A stretch of 64,000 nt of DNA from JBBUX01 sp037445775 (GCA_037445775.1 JBBIJX010000002.1:15517-79516), one strand, 5' to 3'; shown: positions 18,059 through 26,541, counted from the first letter of the stretch. Program-made: numbers and translations. Notes: generated from the letters alone by a model not told the origin.

Positions 18059-18153
18059 GGTAGCGGAGACTATCGAGGAGAAAGGGCTGGGCGAGTCCGT
18101 CGCGCAAGGGATAGACTGAATCAGGAGTTCCGCTCGATGAATATGGGAGGGTG

Positions 18154-19230
18154 ATGTCCGTGAGTTCGAAGTGGAGCAGGTTGTTTGCGGTCATGCTGGC
18201 GTTCGTGCTCGTCGCCTCTATGGTGGCGGGTTGCGGCGGTGGTGCCGAGACTCCCGAGGAGCCGGCCGCCGAGGAGCCGACCACAGCCGTCAAGGCTGCG
18301 ATGGTCACTGACATCGGTGGTCTGGGTGACAAGTCGTTCAACGATCTCTCATACGCGGGGCTCCAGCGTGCGGAAACCGAACTCGGCGTGCAGATCGAGG
18401 TCATCGAGTCGAAAGAGCCTACCGACTACGAGAGCAACATCAACCAGCTCGCGGCTGCGGGCTTCAATCCGATCTTCGCCGTCGGGTTCCTGATGACCGA
18501 TACGCTCATCAAGGTCGCGCCCGAGTTTCCGGAGGTCAACTTCGGCGGCATCGACATCTTCTTCGAAGAGCCGGCCCCCAACGTCGTCGGCCTGAACTTC
18601 AAGGAGCACGAGGGGGCGTTCCTCGCCGGCGTGCTCGCTGGCAAGCTCACGACGATGACCGATGTCGACCCGCGCATCAACGGCAAGAAGGTGGTCGGGT
18701 TCGTGGGCGGCATGCCGGTTCCTGCCGTTGTACGTTTCGAGGCGGGCTTCATCGCCGGCGTCAAGTCCGTTGACAAGGACATAGAGGTCAAGAGCATCAT
18801 GACCAACACCTTCACGGACCAGCAGAAGGGCCTCGAGTCGGGCAAGGCGCTGATCGAGCAGGGCGCCGACATCATCTTCGCGGCCGCGGGTGCTACCGGA
18901 ACCGGTACCGCGAAGGCGTGCACGGACAACAAGGCGCTCTTCATCGGTGTCGATGCTGATCAGCACGAGACGATCGAGGGCATCGGCGACACGATCATCA
19001 CGTCGGTGCTGAAGCGCGTGGACGCCGGCGTCTTCGAGGTCGTGAAGGCGCAGGTCGACGGCGTGCTCGCCGGGGGCGAGAACAAGGTCTTCGGGCTCGC
19101 GGAAGACGCGGTTGGCCTCGCTCCGTACTACGAGTGGGACATGAAGCTGCCGCAGGAGGTCAAGGACGCCATCGAGAAGGCGCGTACGGACATCATCTCT
19201 GGGGCCGTGACGGTTCCCGAGAGCAAGTAG
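18154..19230 (+). CDS. BMP family substrate-binding lipoprotein
   Basis: About 358 residues. The signal peptide ends in the lipobox VAGC, with Cys27 lipidated. A low-complexity Glu/Pro/Ala linker follows, then a Bmp/PnrA-type periplasmic-binding fold (VTDIGGLGDKSFNDLSYAGL, VGFVGGMPVPAVVRFEAGF, GVDADQHETI). In this family the protein captures nucleosides for an ABC importer. GGGAGG ends at 18150; ATG 18154 and GTG 18160 are both possible starts, GTG 18151 is too close. A strong hairpin after the gene probably lowers expression of the downstream transport genes relative to this one. Confidence 0.92.
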   Translation: MSVSSKWSRLFAVMLAFVLVASMVAGCGGGAETPEEPAAEEPTTAVKAAMVTDIGGLGDKSFNDLSYAGLQRAETELGVQIEVIESKEPTDYESNINQLAAAGFNPIFAVGFLMTDTLIKVAPEFPEVNFGGIDIFFEEPAPNVVGLNFKEHEGAFLAGVLAGKLTTMTDVDPRINGKKVVGFVGGMPVPAVVRFEAGFIAGVKSVDKDIEVKSIMTNTFTDQQKGLESGKALIEQGADIIFAAAGATGTGTAKACTDNKALFIGVDADQHETIEGIGDTIITSVLKRVDAGVFEVVKAQVDGVLAGGENKVFGLAEDAVGLAPYYEWDMKLPQEVKDAIEKARTDIISGAVTVPESK

Positions 19231-19255
19231 TGCCCGTGCGTGTTTGATCGGCCGT

Positions 19256-19289
19256 AGGCCCGGCCGGGCCACAACACCCGGCCGGGCCT
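19256..19289 (+). terminator. Hairpin between binding-protein and transporter genes, attenuator-like
   Basis: AGGCCCGGCCGGG (19256-19268) and its perfect complement (19277-19289) form a 13-bp, almost all G/C stem with an 8-base loop. CGTTCGTCT follows. Its place between a binding protein and its ABC partners suggests partial termination or 3' end protection giving excess binding protein. Confidence 0.65.
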
Positions 19290-19314
19290 CGTTCGTCTCG
19301 CGACAGGAGCGGCG

Positions 19315-20910
19315 ATGCCCACCGACGAACTCCGCGCGTGCGATGTGTCCCCTGAGCAGGGTACGGGCACGCCTATCCTAGAGCTCCGCGGAATCACGAA
19401 GCGCTTCCCGGGCGTGCTCGCCAACGACGACGTGAGCGTCGAGGTGCACGCAGGTCGCGTCGTCGCATTGCTTGGCGAGAACGGCGCCGGCAAGTCCACG
19501 CTCATGAACGTCGCGTACGGGTTGCTCGGCCCGGATTCGGGAGAGATACTCGTTGACGGGCAGCCCGTGAGCATCAGCCAGCCGCGCGACGCGATCGATC
19601 TGCGCATCGGCATGGTGCACCAGCACTTCATGCTGGTCGAACCTCTTACGGTTACGGAGAACATCGTACTTGGGCTCGAGCCGACGAGCGCCCTCGGCGT
19701 GCTCGACCGCTCCCGCGCCCGCTCCAAGGTGATCGAGCTATCGGCCCGTTACGGCCTCAAGGTCGATCCGGACGCGCGGATCATGGATCTGTCCGTTGGG
19801 ATGCAACAACGTGTCGAGATCCTCAAGACACTCTACCGCGATGCGCGCATCCTCATCCTCGACGAGCCGACTGCGGTGCTCACCCCTCAGGAGGTCCGCG
19901 AACTCTTCGACATCGTTCGGGAGCTGGTCGACGAGGGCCTCGCGGTGGTCATCATCACGCACAAGCTCGAGGAGGTCATGTCTTTCGCCGACGAGATCGT
20001 CGTCATGCGCGCAGGTCGCGTAGTGGGCACCACGACGCCAGGACAGTGCGACCAGGCCTCGCTTGCTCGGATGATGGTCGGCCGCGACGTCGTGCTGCAT
20101 GTCGAGAAGACCCCGGTTCAGACCGGAGACGTTCTGCTGGAGGTGAGCGGTCTTGAGGTTCTCGACGACCGCAAGCTCGAGGCGTTGCGGGGTGTGTCCT
20201 TCTCGATCCGCGCCGGAGAGATCGTAGGCATCGCAGGTGTCGACGGGAACGGGCAACGGGAGCTCGTCGAGGCGGTCATGGGTCTGAGAAGGCCCCGCAA
20301 GGGCTCGATCACGCTCATGGGCCGTGATATCACACGCGATGACCCCCGGCGAACGATCGAGTCGGGCGTCTCGCACGTCCCGGAGGACCGGCACAGACGC
20401 GGACTCGTGCTCGATTTCGATCTTGTCGAAAACACGGTGCTCGGCGACCATCGACGCAGGCCCTTTTCGCGGTTCGGAGTGCTCGACCGCGCGGCGATCG
20501 AGCGAGAGGCAGCATCGCGCATCGCCGAGTACGACGTGCGAACGCCTGATGTGCACGTGGCCGCAGCCAACCTGTCCGGCGGCAACCAGCAGAAGCTAGT
20601 GCTCGCGCGCGAGCTCGGTCGCGACCCCGAGGTGCTCGTCGCCGCTCAGCCCACACGCGGCCTCGATGTCGGGGCGATCGAGTTCGTACACCGTCGCATC
20701 CTCGCGGAACGCGATGCCGGCAAGGGGGTCTTGCTCGTGAGCATGGAACTCGAGGAGATCATGTCGCTCTCAGACCGCATCCTCGTGATGTTCGAGGGCC
20801 GCATCGCCGCCGAGTTCGAGGGAGGTAGTGTCACCGAGGCGGAGTTGGGGATTCACATGACCGGCGGTGCGCGGAAAGCCGGGACATCGGAAGGGGGAGC
20901 GGATGCCTGA
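19315..20910 (+). CDS. ABC transporter ATP-binding protein with two ATPase domains, nucleoside/sugar type
   Basis: 531 residues, the RbsA/NupA-type double ATPase. Domain 1 has Walker A GENGAGKS, signature LSVGMQQRVEILK and Walker B ILILDEPTAVLTP. Domain 2 has the degenerate P-loop typical of this family (GVDGNGQRELVEAVMG), a full LSGGNQQKLVLARELG signature and AAQPTRGLD. It powers import through the two permeases that follow. ATG with GGAG upstream. The end overlaps the first permease start by eight bases, so the set is a single operon with the BMP lipoprotein. Substrate is probably purine or other nucleosides. Confidence 0.92.
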   Translation: MPTDELRACDVSPEQGTGTPILELRGITKRFPGVLANDDVSVEVHAGRVVALLGENGAGKSTLMNVAYGLLGPDSGEILVDGQPVSISQPRDAIDLRIGMVHQHFMLVEPLTVTENIVLGLEPTSALGVLDRSRARSKVIELSARYGLKVDPDARIMDLSVGMQQRVEILKTLYRDARILILDEPTAVLTPQEVRELFDIVRELVDEGLAVVIITHKLEEVMSFADEIVVMRAGRVVGTTTPGQCDQASLARMMVGRDVVLHVEKTPVQTGDVLLEVSGLEVLDDRKLEALRGVSFSIRAGEIVGIAGVDGNGQRELVEAVMGLRRPRKGSITLMGRDITRDDPRRTIESGVSHVPEDRHRRGLVLDFDLVENTVLGDHRRRPFSRFGVLDRAAIEREAASRIAEYDVRTPDVHVAAANLSGGNQQKLVLARELGRDPEVLVAAQPTRGLDVGAIEFVHRRILAERDAGKGVLLVSMELEEIMSLSDRILVMFEGRIAAEFEGGSVTEAELGIHMTGGARKAGTSEGGADA

Positions 20911-22048
20911 CGAGGCGGTGTCCGCGCAGAATCCGGAGCCACCGCGCACACCGGAGGTCATCGAGGACCGGGACACCGCGCGTCTCGCGCGGGTGGTGCG
21001 CGTAGCGACCCCCTTCATCTCGGTTGCGATCGCGGTGCTGATCGGGTCGATCGTCATCCGGCTTGCCGGAGCGAGCCCTGTTCAGGCGTTCTCGGCGATG
21101 TTCGAAGGCGCGTTCGGGGGGCCGCGACAGACCGGCGAAACGCTACTCAAGGCGACACCGCTCATCTTCACAGGCCTCGCCGTGACCTACGGCTTCCGGA
21201 CCGGCCTATTCAACATCGGCGCGGAGGGCCAGTTGTTCCTCGGAGGGATCACTGCCGCATTCGTGGGCGTGCAGGTCGCGGCGCTGCCGTGGGCGGCGTC
21301 CGTGCCCATCATCATCGTGTGCGCCGCACTCGCGGGGGCCGCGTGGGCGTTCATCCCTGCGCTCATGAAGGCAAGGATCGGCGCGCACGAGGTGATCACC
21401 ACGATGATGTTCACCTACATCGGCCGCTACTTCGTCTCGTGGATCATTGCAGGACCGTTCAAGGACGAGGGAGCGATCCCGCAAACGCCGTTGCTGCCCG
21501 AGACGAGCCAGCTTCCAAGGATCTCTGATGTGTTCAGCTTCGTGCAGCCGAACCGTGCTCATCTAGGGTTTCTGCTGGGAATCGTCGCGGCGCTCGTGAT
21601 GTGGTGGATCCTGAGAAGCACCGTGCTGGGGTACGAGGCGCGCGCTGTAGGTTTCAACCCGATGGCCGCGGCCACCGCGGGTATCTCCGTCTCGGTGACC
21701 ACCGTGAAATCGCTCTGCATCTCCGGAGCGCTTGCGGGACTTGCCGGCGCCGTCGAGGTGATGGGCGTCCACCACCGGATGTTCGATCAGCTGTCTCTGG
21801 GCCTCGGCTTCACAGGCATCGCAGTCGCGTTGCTCGCCAAGACGAACCCGCTCGGTGTCATCGCCGCTGCGCTGCTGTTCGGGGCCTTGTCGGCCGGCGC
21901 CGGCACCATGCAACTCCAGGCCGGTGTCTCGCCGCGAGTGATCGACATCATCCAGGGCGTCATCATCTTCATGGTGGGTGCGGAGGCGATCGTGGCGTGG
22001 GCGGCACGCAGGATCACGGCGCGGAAGGGGGCGGAACATGTTAGCTGA
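20903..22048 (+). CDS. ABC transporter permease, nucleoside type, first subunit
   Basis: 381 residues from ATG 20903 (GGGGGAG upstream). It is a BPD_transp_2 family membrane protein with about nine hydrophobic segments after a charged N-terminal tail of about 30 residues. The GLAVTYGFRTGLFNIGAEGQ segment is the family hallmark, and ARAVGFNPMAAATAGISV is the cytoplasmic coupling region. It pairs with the permease at 22038-22994 to form the translocation channel of a BMP-type importer. It overlaps both neighbours (8 and 11 bases). Confidence 0.92.
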   Translation: MPDEAVSAQNPEPPRTPEVIEDRDTARLARVVRVATPFISVAIAVLIGSIVIRLAGASPVQAFSAMFEGAFGGPRQTGETLLKATPLIFTGLAVTYGFRTGLFNIGAEGQLFLGGITAAFVGVQVAALPWAASVPIIIVCAALAGAAWAFIPALMKARIGAHEVITTMMFTYIGRYFVSWIIAGPFKDEGAIPQTPLLPETSQLPRISDVFSFVQPNRAHLGFLLGIVAALVMWWILRSTVLGYEARAVGFNPMAAATAGISVSVTTVKSLCISGALAGLAGAVEVMGVHHRMFDQLSLGLGFTGIAVALLAKTNPLGVIAAALLFGALSAGAGTMQLQAGVSPRVIDIIQGVIIFMVGAEAIVAWAARRITARKGAEHVS

Positions 22049-22994
22049 GATCTTCACCCCCGAGCTTTTCGCCTCGGCGATTCGTCTCGCCACCCCGATC
22101 GCGCTCGCGGCGGTGGGCGCCGCGATCTGCGAGCGCTCAGGCGTCGTGAACATCGCGATGGAAGGGTTGATGCTCATCGGCGCCTTCGCGGGCACGACGG
22201 TCGCGCTCTTGACCGGATCGACGTGGCTCGGCGTTCTCGGTGCCGTCGTGGCGTCGCTCATGTTCGCCTCGATGCACGCGTGGGCTTCGGTGAACCTGAG
22301 GTCCGACCAAGTGATCTCGGGTACCGCCATCAACATTCTGGCGTTGGGCACTACGGGTTTCCTTATGAAGACGATCTTCGGACATCCCGGCACGACCGAT
22401 CCCGTCAAGACGCTTGCGCCGGTCTTCGACTTGCCCCGTGGCGACTCGAGCGCGCTCGGACGACTGTGGAACTGGATCGACACCGTCCTTCTGAGCCACA
22501 CGCCCATCGTCTACTTCGGCATCTTCGCTTCGATCTTCCTCACATGGGCGCTCTACAGAACGCGCTGGGGCCTGCGCTTACGATCGCTGGGCGAGCACCC
22601 GCGGGCCGCTGATACCGTGGGTATCAGCGTCTACAAGGGCCGCTGGTTCGCTGTGCTCGTGTCCGGGTGCATGAGCGGGCTGGCCGGTGCGAACCTTACG
22701 CTCGAGCAGGTGGGCAGCTTCACCGAGGGCATGACGAACGGGCGCGGTTTCATTGCGCTTGCAGCCATGATCTTCGGCCGGTGGGTGCCGGGAGGCGGCT
22801 ACCTCGCGTCGCTGCTGTTCGGCTTCGCGGACGCACTCCAGCTCAAGCTGCAGATCTTCAGCGACGTGATCGACATCCCCGCGCAGTTCTTCCTGATGCT
22901 GCCGTACGTGCTGACCGTCATCGTGCTCGCGGGCGTTGTGGGCAGGGCCGTCGCGCCGGCGGCCGACGGCAAGCCGTTCGAACCGCGTGGCTGA
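22038..22994 (+). CDS. ABC transporter permease, nucleoside type, second subunit
   Basis: 318 residues from ATG 22038 (GGGGGCGGA upstream). Multispanning BPD_transp_2 permease. Hallmarks are AAICERSGVVNIAMEGLMLI near the N-terminus, LRSLGEHPRAADTVGISV in the coupling region and NGRGFIALAAMIFGRW. These match the shorter subunit (NupC/YufQ-like) of nucleoside importers of the BMP class. It forms a heterodimer with the preceding permease. The 3' end overlaps the start of the small membrane protein gene that follows. Confidence 0.92.
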   Translation: MLAEIFTPELFASAIRLATPIALAAVGAAICERSGVVNIAMEGLMLIGAFAGTTVALLTGSTWLGVLGAVVASLMFASMHAWASVNLRSDQVISGTAINILALGTTGFLMKTIFGHPGTTDPVKTLAPVFDLPRGDSSALGRLWNWIDTVLLSHTPIVYFGIFASIFLTWALYRTRWGLRLRSLGEHPRAADTVGISVYKGRWFAVLVSGCMSGLAGANLTLEQVGSFTEGMTNGRGFIALAAMIFGRWVPGGGYLASLLFGFADALQLKLQIFSDVIDIPAQFFLMLPYVLTVIVLAGVVGRAVAPAADGKPFEPRG

Positions 22995-23313
22995 CGTGGT
23001 GGCGGCGAACACGACGCGGTCGCGGTTCGGCGCGATCGCTGTGCGGGCCGCCTCGTGGGGCGTGGGCGTCGCGCTCGGCGTCGCGCTCGGTGCCTACCTT
23101 ACCGCGGTGAGCGGGAGCGGTGCGCCCGGCGCGACGGCGCTCGATGCCTCAGAGCTGATCGTGCTGCCCGCGATCGCCGGGACCGCTGTCTTCGCGGTCC
23201 TCTTCGTCGTGGGCGTTGGCGTCTCGCATGTCGCGGGTGTGTTGCACGCGCGCAGTCCACACGGCGGCGACGACGATGACGAGCGCGACGAGGGCGACGC
23301 CATCGCTGGGTAG
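22987..23313 (+). CDS. Small membrane protein, unknown
   Basis: 108 residues if read from GTG 22987; GTG 22996 and 22999 are alternatives and none has a clear ribosome binding site. Two hydrophobic segments (VGVALGVALGAYLTAV and an IVLPAIAGTAVFAVLFVVGV region) are followed by a strongly acidic tail (GDDDDERDEGD). The gene is linked to the preceding permease by overlap. Its last 165 bases overlap, tail to tail, a minus-strand frame (23149-23421) that also looks like a small membrane protein, so at least one of the pair may end differently or be spurious. Function unknown. Confidence 0.5.
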   Translation: MADVVAANTTRSRFGAIAVRAASWGVGVALGVALGAYLTAVSGSGAPGATALDASELIVLPAIAGTAVFAVLFVVGVGVSHVAGVLHARSPHGGDDDDERDEGDAIAG

Positions 23314-23421
23314 GTCCGGCGAGAGGTCGCCTCCGCGCATGAGAAAGCCGCGACCGAGGTAGACGGTGCCCACGATGGCGAGCACCGCCCACAAGGGCAT
23401 GCGGAACGATGGGCGTCTCAC
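23149..23421 (-). CDS. Small membrane protein, unknown
   Basis: 90 residues, GTG start four bases after the stop of the DUF4349 gene upstream on the same strand. Two hydrophobic segments (PLWAVLAIVGTVYLGRGFL and VALVALVIVVAAVWTA) flank a short loop GGDLSPDLPSDG; the tail is rich in Asp, Glu, Arg and His. The close spacing to the DUF4349 gene argues that it is real. The last 165 bases overlap the convergent gene at 22987-23313. Function unknown. Confidence 0.5.
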   Translation of the reverse strand: MRRPSFRMPLWAVLAIVGTVYLGRGFLMRGGDLSPDLPSDGVALVALVIVVAAVWTARVQHTRDMRDANAHDEEDREDSGPGDRGQHDQL

Positions 23422-23425
23422 TCGG

Positions 23426-24484
23426 TCACGATGCTTTCTCCGGTGACGTCACGTCCTCCTCGGCTGCGGGTGCCGTGTCATCCGCGTTCTCGTCGGCTGG
23501 GGCTTCAGCGCGGGAGCCGGACTCACTCGTGCCGGTCTTGCGCGACCGCCTCCGGCGCGCCCTGACGACAGCTACCGCGCTCCACACAGTCAGGCCGACG
23601 AAGATCGCGACCGGCAGCATCGCGATGACGAAGGTGATTAGCGTCTCGACGACGTCGATAGCTCCCTGGATCCCACGCGCGAACGCCTCCCGGATTCCGA
23701 ACCACGGGTCTTCGGTACCGGCGACTGGGCCCGGCTGGGTGAGCGTCACTGACAGTGTTGCCTTCGCCACTTGGCGCTTCAAGTACGTGAGCTGCGCGTC
23801 CATAGACTCGATATCGCCGCGAACGCGGGCGAGTTCCTTCTGGACCTCGAGCAGCTCGCTCACGTCGTTCGTCTTGTCGAGGAACGACCGCAACCGCTTC
23901 TCTTCTGCGTGCAGGTTCTTGAGCCGCGCTTCCATGTCGATCGCCTGCTCGGTCACGTCGCTCGCCGACTCGGACTGCGAGACGACCGTGCCGAGCTTCG
24001 CGAGTGCCGTCGTGAGCGCGTCCAGGCGCGACGACGGCACTCGTACGACGATCGATGCGTACGTCGGGCCCGCTGGTCCGGTCGCCTGAGCGTCGAGCGG
24101 ACGGACGTCGCCACCGCTCAGAGAGAGTTCGGCGATCTCGGCGTCGTGCGCACGTATCGCGGCTCGCAGGCGGTCGACAGAGTCGTTGACGTCTTTGACG
24201 CGCATCTCGAGATACGCGTTGCGGACTATCATCCGCTCGGTCGAGGCGACGCGTCCGGCTTCCTCAGGCGCGACCTTCGATGCGTAGGTGTCGTGCGTGA
24301 CCGAACCGGCTCCGCCCACCTGCAGTTCGTCGCGTGTGTCGCCATCCGCGGAGCCGTACCCGTACCCGGACTCATACGAGACGCCCGTCACTTGATCGGA
24401 CTGCTTCTCCGCGCTCCGGCAGCCAGCGGGTGCGACTGCGAGAACGAGCAACGCGACCGCGAAGGCGAGTCTCAGCAGCTTCAC
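23426..24484 (-). CDS. DUF4349 domain lipoprotein
   Basis: 352 residues from GTG 24484, chosen for GGGAGG 8 bases upstream and because a lipoprotein signal then starts at once (MKLLRLAFAVAL, lipobox APAGC, Cys22). The body has the DUF4349 pattern: RMIVRNAYLEMRVKDVNDSV, a SIVVRVPSSRLDALTTAL core, a coiled coil around residues 180-230 (ARLKNLHAEEKRLRS to ELARVRGDIES) and a single membrane segment near the C-terminus (IDVVETLITFVIAML to FVGLTVWSAVAVV), then a basic and acidic cytoplasmic tail. It is anchored at both ends in the membrane. The biological role of the family is not established. Confidence 0.87.
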   Translation of the reverse strand: MKLLRLAFAVALLVLAVAPAGCRSAEKQSDQVTGVSYESGYGYGSADGDTRDELQVGGAGSVTHDTYASKVAPEEAGRVASTERMIVRNAYLEMRVKDVNDSVDRLRAAIRAHDAEIAELSLSGGDVRPLDAQATGPAGPTYASIVVRVPSSRLDALTTALAKLGTVVSQSESASDVTEQAIDMEARLKNLHAEEKRLRSFLDKTNDVSELLEVQKELARVRGDIESMDAQLTYLKRQVAKATLSVTLTQPGPVAGTEDPWFGIREAFARGIQGAIDVVETLITFVIAMLPVAIFVGLTVWSAVAVVRARRRRSRKTGTSESGSRAEAPADENADDTAPAAEEDVTSPEKAS

Positions 24485-24533
24485 GTCATCGACCTCCCTG
24501 GTAGTGCGTCCAGCGTCGTCCGCCGACAAACGA

Positions 24534-24564
24534 GGACGCCCCTGCGCAACGGGCAGAGGCGTCC
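24534..24564 (-). terminator. Minus-strand hairpin between the small membrane protein gene and DUF4349 gene
   Basis: Read on the minus strand, GGACGCC (24564-24558) pairs with GGCGTCC (24540-24534), with an inner CTGC/GCAG pairing and one mismatch, followed by TCGTTTGTC. This is a plausible terminator for the gene at 24600-24749. Confidence 0.5.
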
Positions 24565-24599
24565 GGAATCCACGGTATGGCGGGGAGCACTGAAGAGCG

Positions 24600-24749
24600 C
24601 TACTCTCCTGCGCTCTTGCTCGTGCCCGCGCCCTCGCGCTTCCTGAGTGTCATCGCCGCGTAGGCACCGAGACCGACTCCCAGCGCGACCACGACGAAGA
24701 ACGCGAGTACGAGGACGTTCACCACAGCTGCGGGCCAGTTGGCGGTCAT
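24600..24749 (-). CDS. Small single-span membrane protein, 49 residues
   Basis: An ATG at 24749 is preceded on the minus strand by a strong Shine-Dalgarno (GGAGGTGA, 10 bases upstream) and opens a 49-codon frame ending TAG at 24600-24602. The product starts MTANWPAAVVNVLVLAFFVV, continues with a hydrophobic stretch to VGLGAYAAMTL (about residues 8-35), and ends in a basic/polar tail (RKREGAGTSKSAGE). It is therefore a small membrane protein with its tail probably in the cytoplasm. A hairpin with a U-rich tail follows. Homologues are not known to me; the combination of SD, hydrophobic span and terminator supports a real gene. Confidence 0.7.
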   Translation of the reverse strand: MTANWPAAVVNVLVLAFFVVVALGVGLGAYAAMTLRKREGAGTSKSAGE

Positions 24750-25112
24750 GTGAGCCGTTCACCTCCGGGTAGCGGCGGATACCTCTCGGATTCTACCCGC
24801 ACAGTTCGCCCCCGGGCAATGCGACTCCTGCCATCTGCTGCCGAGCCGTGTCCCGCACACCCCTGTCAACCGGAGCATCCGCCCGTCAACTCAGACGCCG
24901 GATGAGTGCAGCCGGTTCGCATCAGTTGTGCCGCGAGTGTCCAGGGGTTGTGGGGGTTGCGCCGGAGCGTCACGGCGTATTTGTCACCTAAGTGTTATGA
25001 ATTCCCATCAAAGGGTTGCGCAGTGGGATGATGTGTCATAACATCGCAGACGTCAGGGAGGGATGCGCCCGGAGATGGCGGGTGCCGAAGTCGGTGAGGA
25101 GGGTGGGGGAGG
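24750..25112 (+). promoter_or_regulatory. Intergenic control region between the small minus-strand gene and mraZ
   Basis: 363 bases without a convincing gene. It holds the mraZ promoter (25016-25044), a less GC-rich patch at about 24978-25050, the 9-mer AGTGTTATG (24991-24999) and an inverted CATAAC (25037-25042); the same 9-mer recurs before ftsZ. GTCAC (24983-24987) and GTTAT (24994-24998) are 11 bases apart, the spacing of a response-regulator direct repeat. Several GTGGG-like strings (about 24950, 25024, 25104) could be MraZ sites, but their spacing is irregular. The minus-strand promoter of the 49-residue protein should also be here; I could not place it. Confidence 0.5.
25016..25044 (+). 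promoter_or_regulatory. Probable promoter of the mraZ-dcw operon
   Basis: TTGCGC (25016-25021) and TAACAT (25039-25044) are separated by 17 bases, predicting transcription from about 25051 and a leader of about 60 bases before the mraZ ATG. GTGGGATG lies inside the spacer. Confidence 0.55.
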
Positions 25113-25547
25113 ATGTTCCTCGGCGAGCATCAGCACACGCTCGACGCGAAGGGCCGTGTCTCGCTTCCCGCCCGGTTCCGCCTTCAGATGACCGGCAGCG
25201 TGGTCATCGCGAAGGGGCTGGATCGCAACCTCTACGTCTATCAGGCCGCCGAGTACGAGCGCTTCATCGAGGAGCTCACGTCGAAGAGCGAGTTCAACGC
25301 GAGCGTGCGCAAGATCAGGACGCACTTCACGATCGGCGCGTGGGAAACCGACCTCGACTCCGCTGGCCGTGTCTCCGTACCGCAGAACCTGCGCGAGTTC
25401 GCGGGGCTTCAGAAGGACGTCATCGTGGCCGGCAACGGAAGCCGCATCGAGATCTGGGACGCGGGAAGGTGGCAGCGTTACAGCGCTGAGGCCGCCGAGT
25501 CCATCGACGACATCGCCCAGGAGCTGGCAGACGCCGGTCTTCTGTAG
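25113..25547 (+). CDS. mraZ: Transcriptional regulator MraZ
   Basis: 144 residues, normal length, ATG with GGGGGAGG directly upstream. Two SpoVT-AbrB-like halves are visible: MFLGEHQHTLDAKGRVSLPARF and WETDLDSAGRVSVPQNLREF, each with the DxxGRVxxP motif that contacts DNA. MraZ forms a ring-shaped oligomer on nucleoid DNA, binds its own promoter and represses the division and cell wall cluster, while RsmH antagonises it in E. coli. It is the first gene of the dcw operon here, nine bases before the rsmH ATG. Confidence 0.96.
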   Translation: MFLGEHQHTLDAKGRVSLPARFRLQMTGSVVIAKGLDRNLYVYQAAEYERFIEELTSKSEFNASVRKIRTHFTIGAWETDLDSAGRVSVPQNLREFAGLQKDVIVAGNGSRIEIWDAGRWQRYSAEAAESIDDIAQELADAGLL

Positions 25548-25556
25548 GGATTGACA

Positions 25557-26513
25557 ATGGAATACCGGCACACCCCAGTTTTGCTGGCCGAGGTCACGCA
25601 GCTCCTATCGCCGAAACCAGGCTCCATCGTCGTGGATTGCACCTTGGGCGGGGCAGGACACGCGACGCGGATTGCAGACCTCGTAGCTCCCACGGGAACC
25701 ATCGTGGGTATCGACCAAGATGACGCCGCACTTGACGCAGCAGCGACCATACTACGCCTCGGCCAGCAAGAACCTCATGCGCGGACGGTACTTCTGAAGG
25801 GGAACTTCGGGCGTCTCGACGACCTGCTCGTGCAGGCGTGCGTCCCGTACGTCGATGGCTTCCTCTTCGACTTAGGAGTCTCGTCCCCGCAGATCGACGT
25901 CGCCCTCCGGGGCTTCTCCTTCAAGGAGGACGCCCCGTTGGACATGCGGATGGATCCGGGTCTTCAGACTCTTACCGCAGCTGAGGTCATCGCAGACTAC
26001 ACCCAAGCAGACCTCGCCCGGATCATCCGGGACTTCGGTGAGGACCGGTGGGCGTCGCGCATCGCAGCCTTCATCACAACTGCGCGCGCCCGCCGCCCCA
26101 TCGAGACGTCCGGACAGCTCGTTGAGGTCGTCAAAGCGGCCATACCGGCGTCCGCGCGTCGTAGCGGCGGGCACCCGGCCAAGAAGACGTTTCAGGCTCT
26201 CCGCATCGAGGTCAACGACGAGCTCGGTGCGCTCGAACGCGGGCTCACGGCAGCTATCGGATGGCTCTCTCCCGGCGGCCGCATAGCGGTGATCAGCTAC
26301 CACTCGCTCGAAGACCGCGTGGTCAAGCGAATCTTCGCCGAGGCTGCGGAGGGGTGTGTTTGTCCGCCTGACCTACCGGTCTGTACGTGCGGGCGAAAGC
26401 CGGTGCTTTCCATCATCACACGGCGTCCGATCACGCCTTCATCGGGCGAGATCGAGGAGAATCCTCGCGCCAGGAGCGCGAAGTTGAGAGGTGCCGAACG
26501 ACTCGCCGATTGA
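25557..26513 (+). CDS. rsmH: 16S rRNA (cytosine1402-N4)-methyltransferase
   Basis: 318 residues from ATG 25557 (TTG 25551 is an alternative). MEYRHTPVLLAEV is the canonical start of RsmH. SAM-binding residues are in VVDCTLGGAGHA and VGIDQDDAAL; further signatures are FLFDLGVSSPQIDVALRGFS, PLDMRMDP and the C-terminal SYHSLEDRVVKR. It methylates N4 of C1402 in the 30S P-site. It lies in the normal position between mraZ and ftsL and is cotranscribed with them. Confidence 0.96.
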   Translation: MEYRHTPVLLAEVTQLLSPKPGSIVVDCTLGGAGHATRIADLVAPTGTIVGIDQDDAALDAAATILRLGQQEPHARTVLLKGNFGRLDDLLVQACVPYVDGFLFDLGVSSPQIDVALRGFSFKEDAPLDMRMDPGLQTLTAAEVIADYTQADLARIIRDFGEDRWASRIAAFITTARARRPIETSGQLVEVVKAAIPASARRSGGHPAKKTFQALRIEVNDELGALERGLTAAIGWLSPGGRIAVISYHSLEDRVVKRIFAEAAEGCVCPPDLPVCTCGRKPVLSIITRRPITPSSGEIEENPRARSAKLRGAERLAD

Positions 26514-26541
26514 CGAGTCCTAGCGTGGAAGGGGGTGCGTC

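Noticed and set aside
24940..25112. Tandem MraZ boxes upstream of mraZ
   Set aside because: GTGGG-like strings occur, but not with the regular 10-base spacing known for MraZ sites, so no operator could be defined with confidence.
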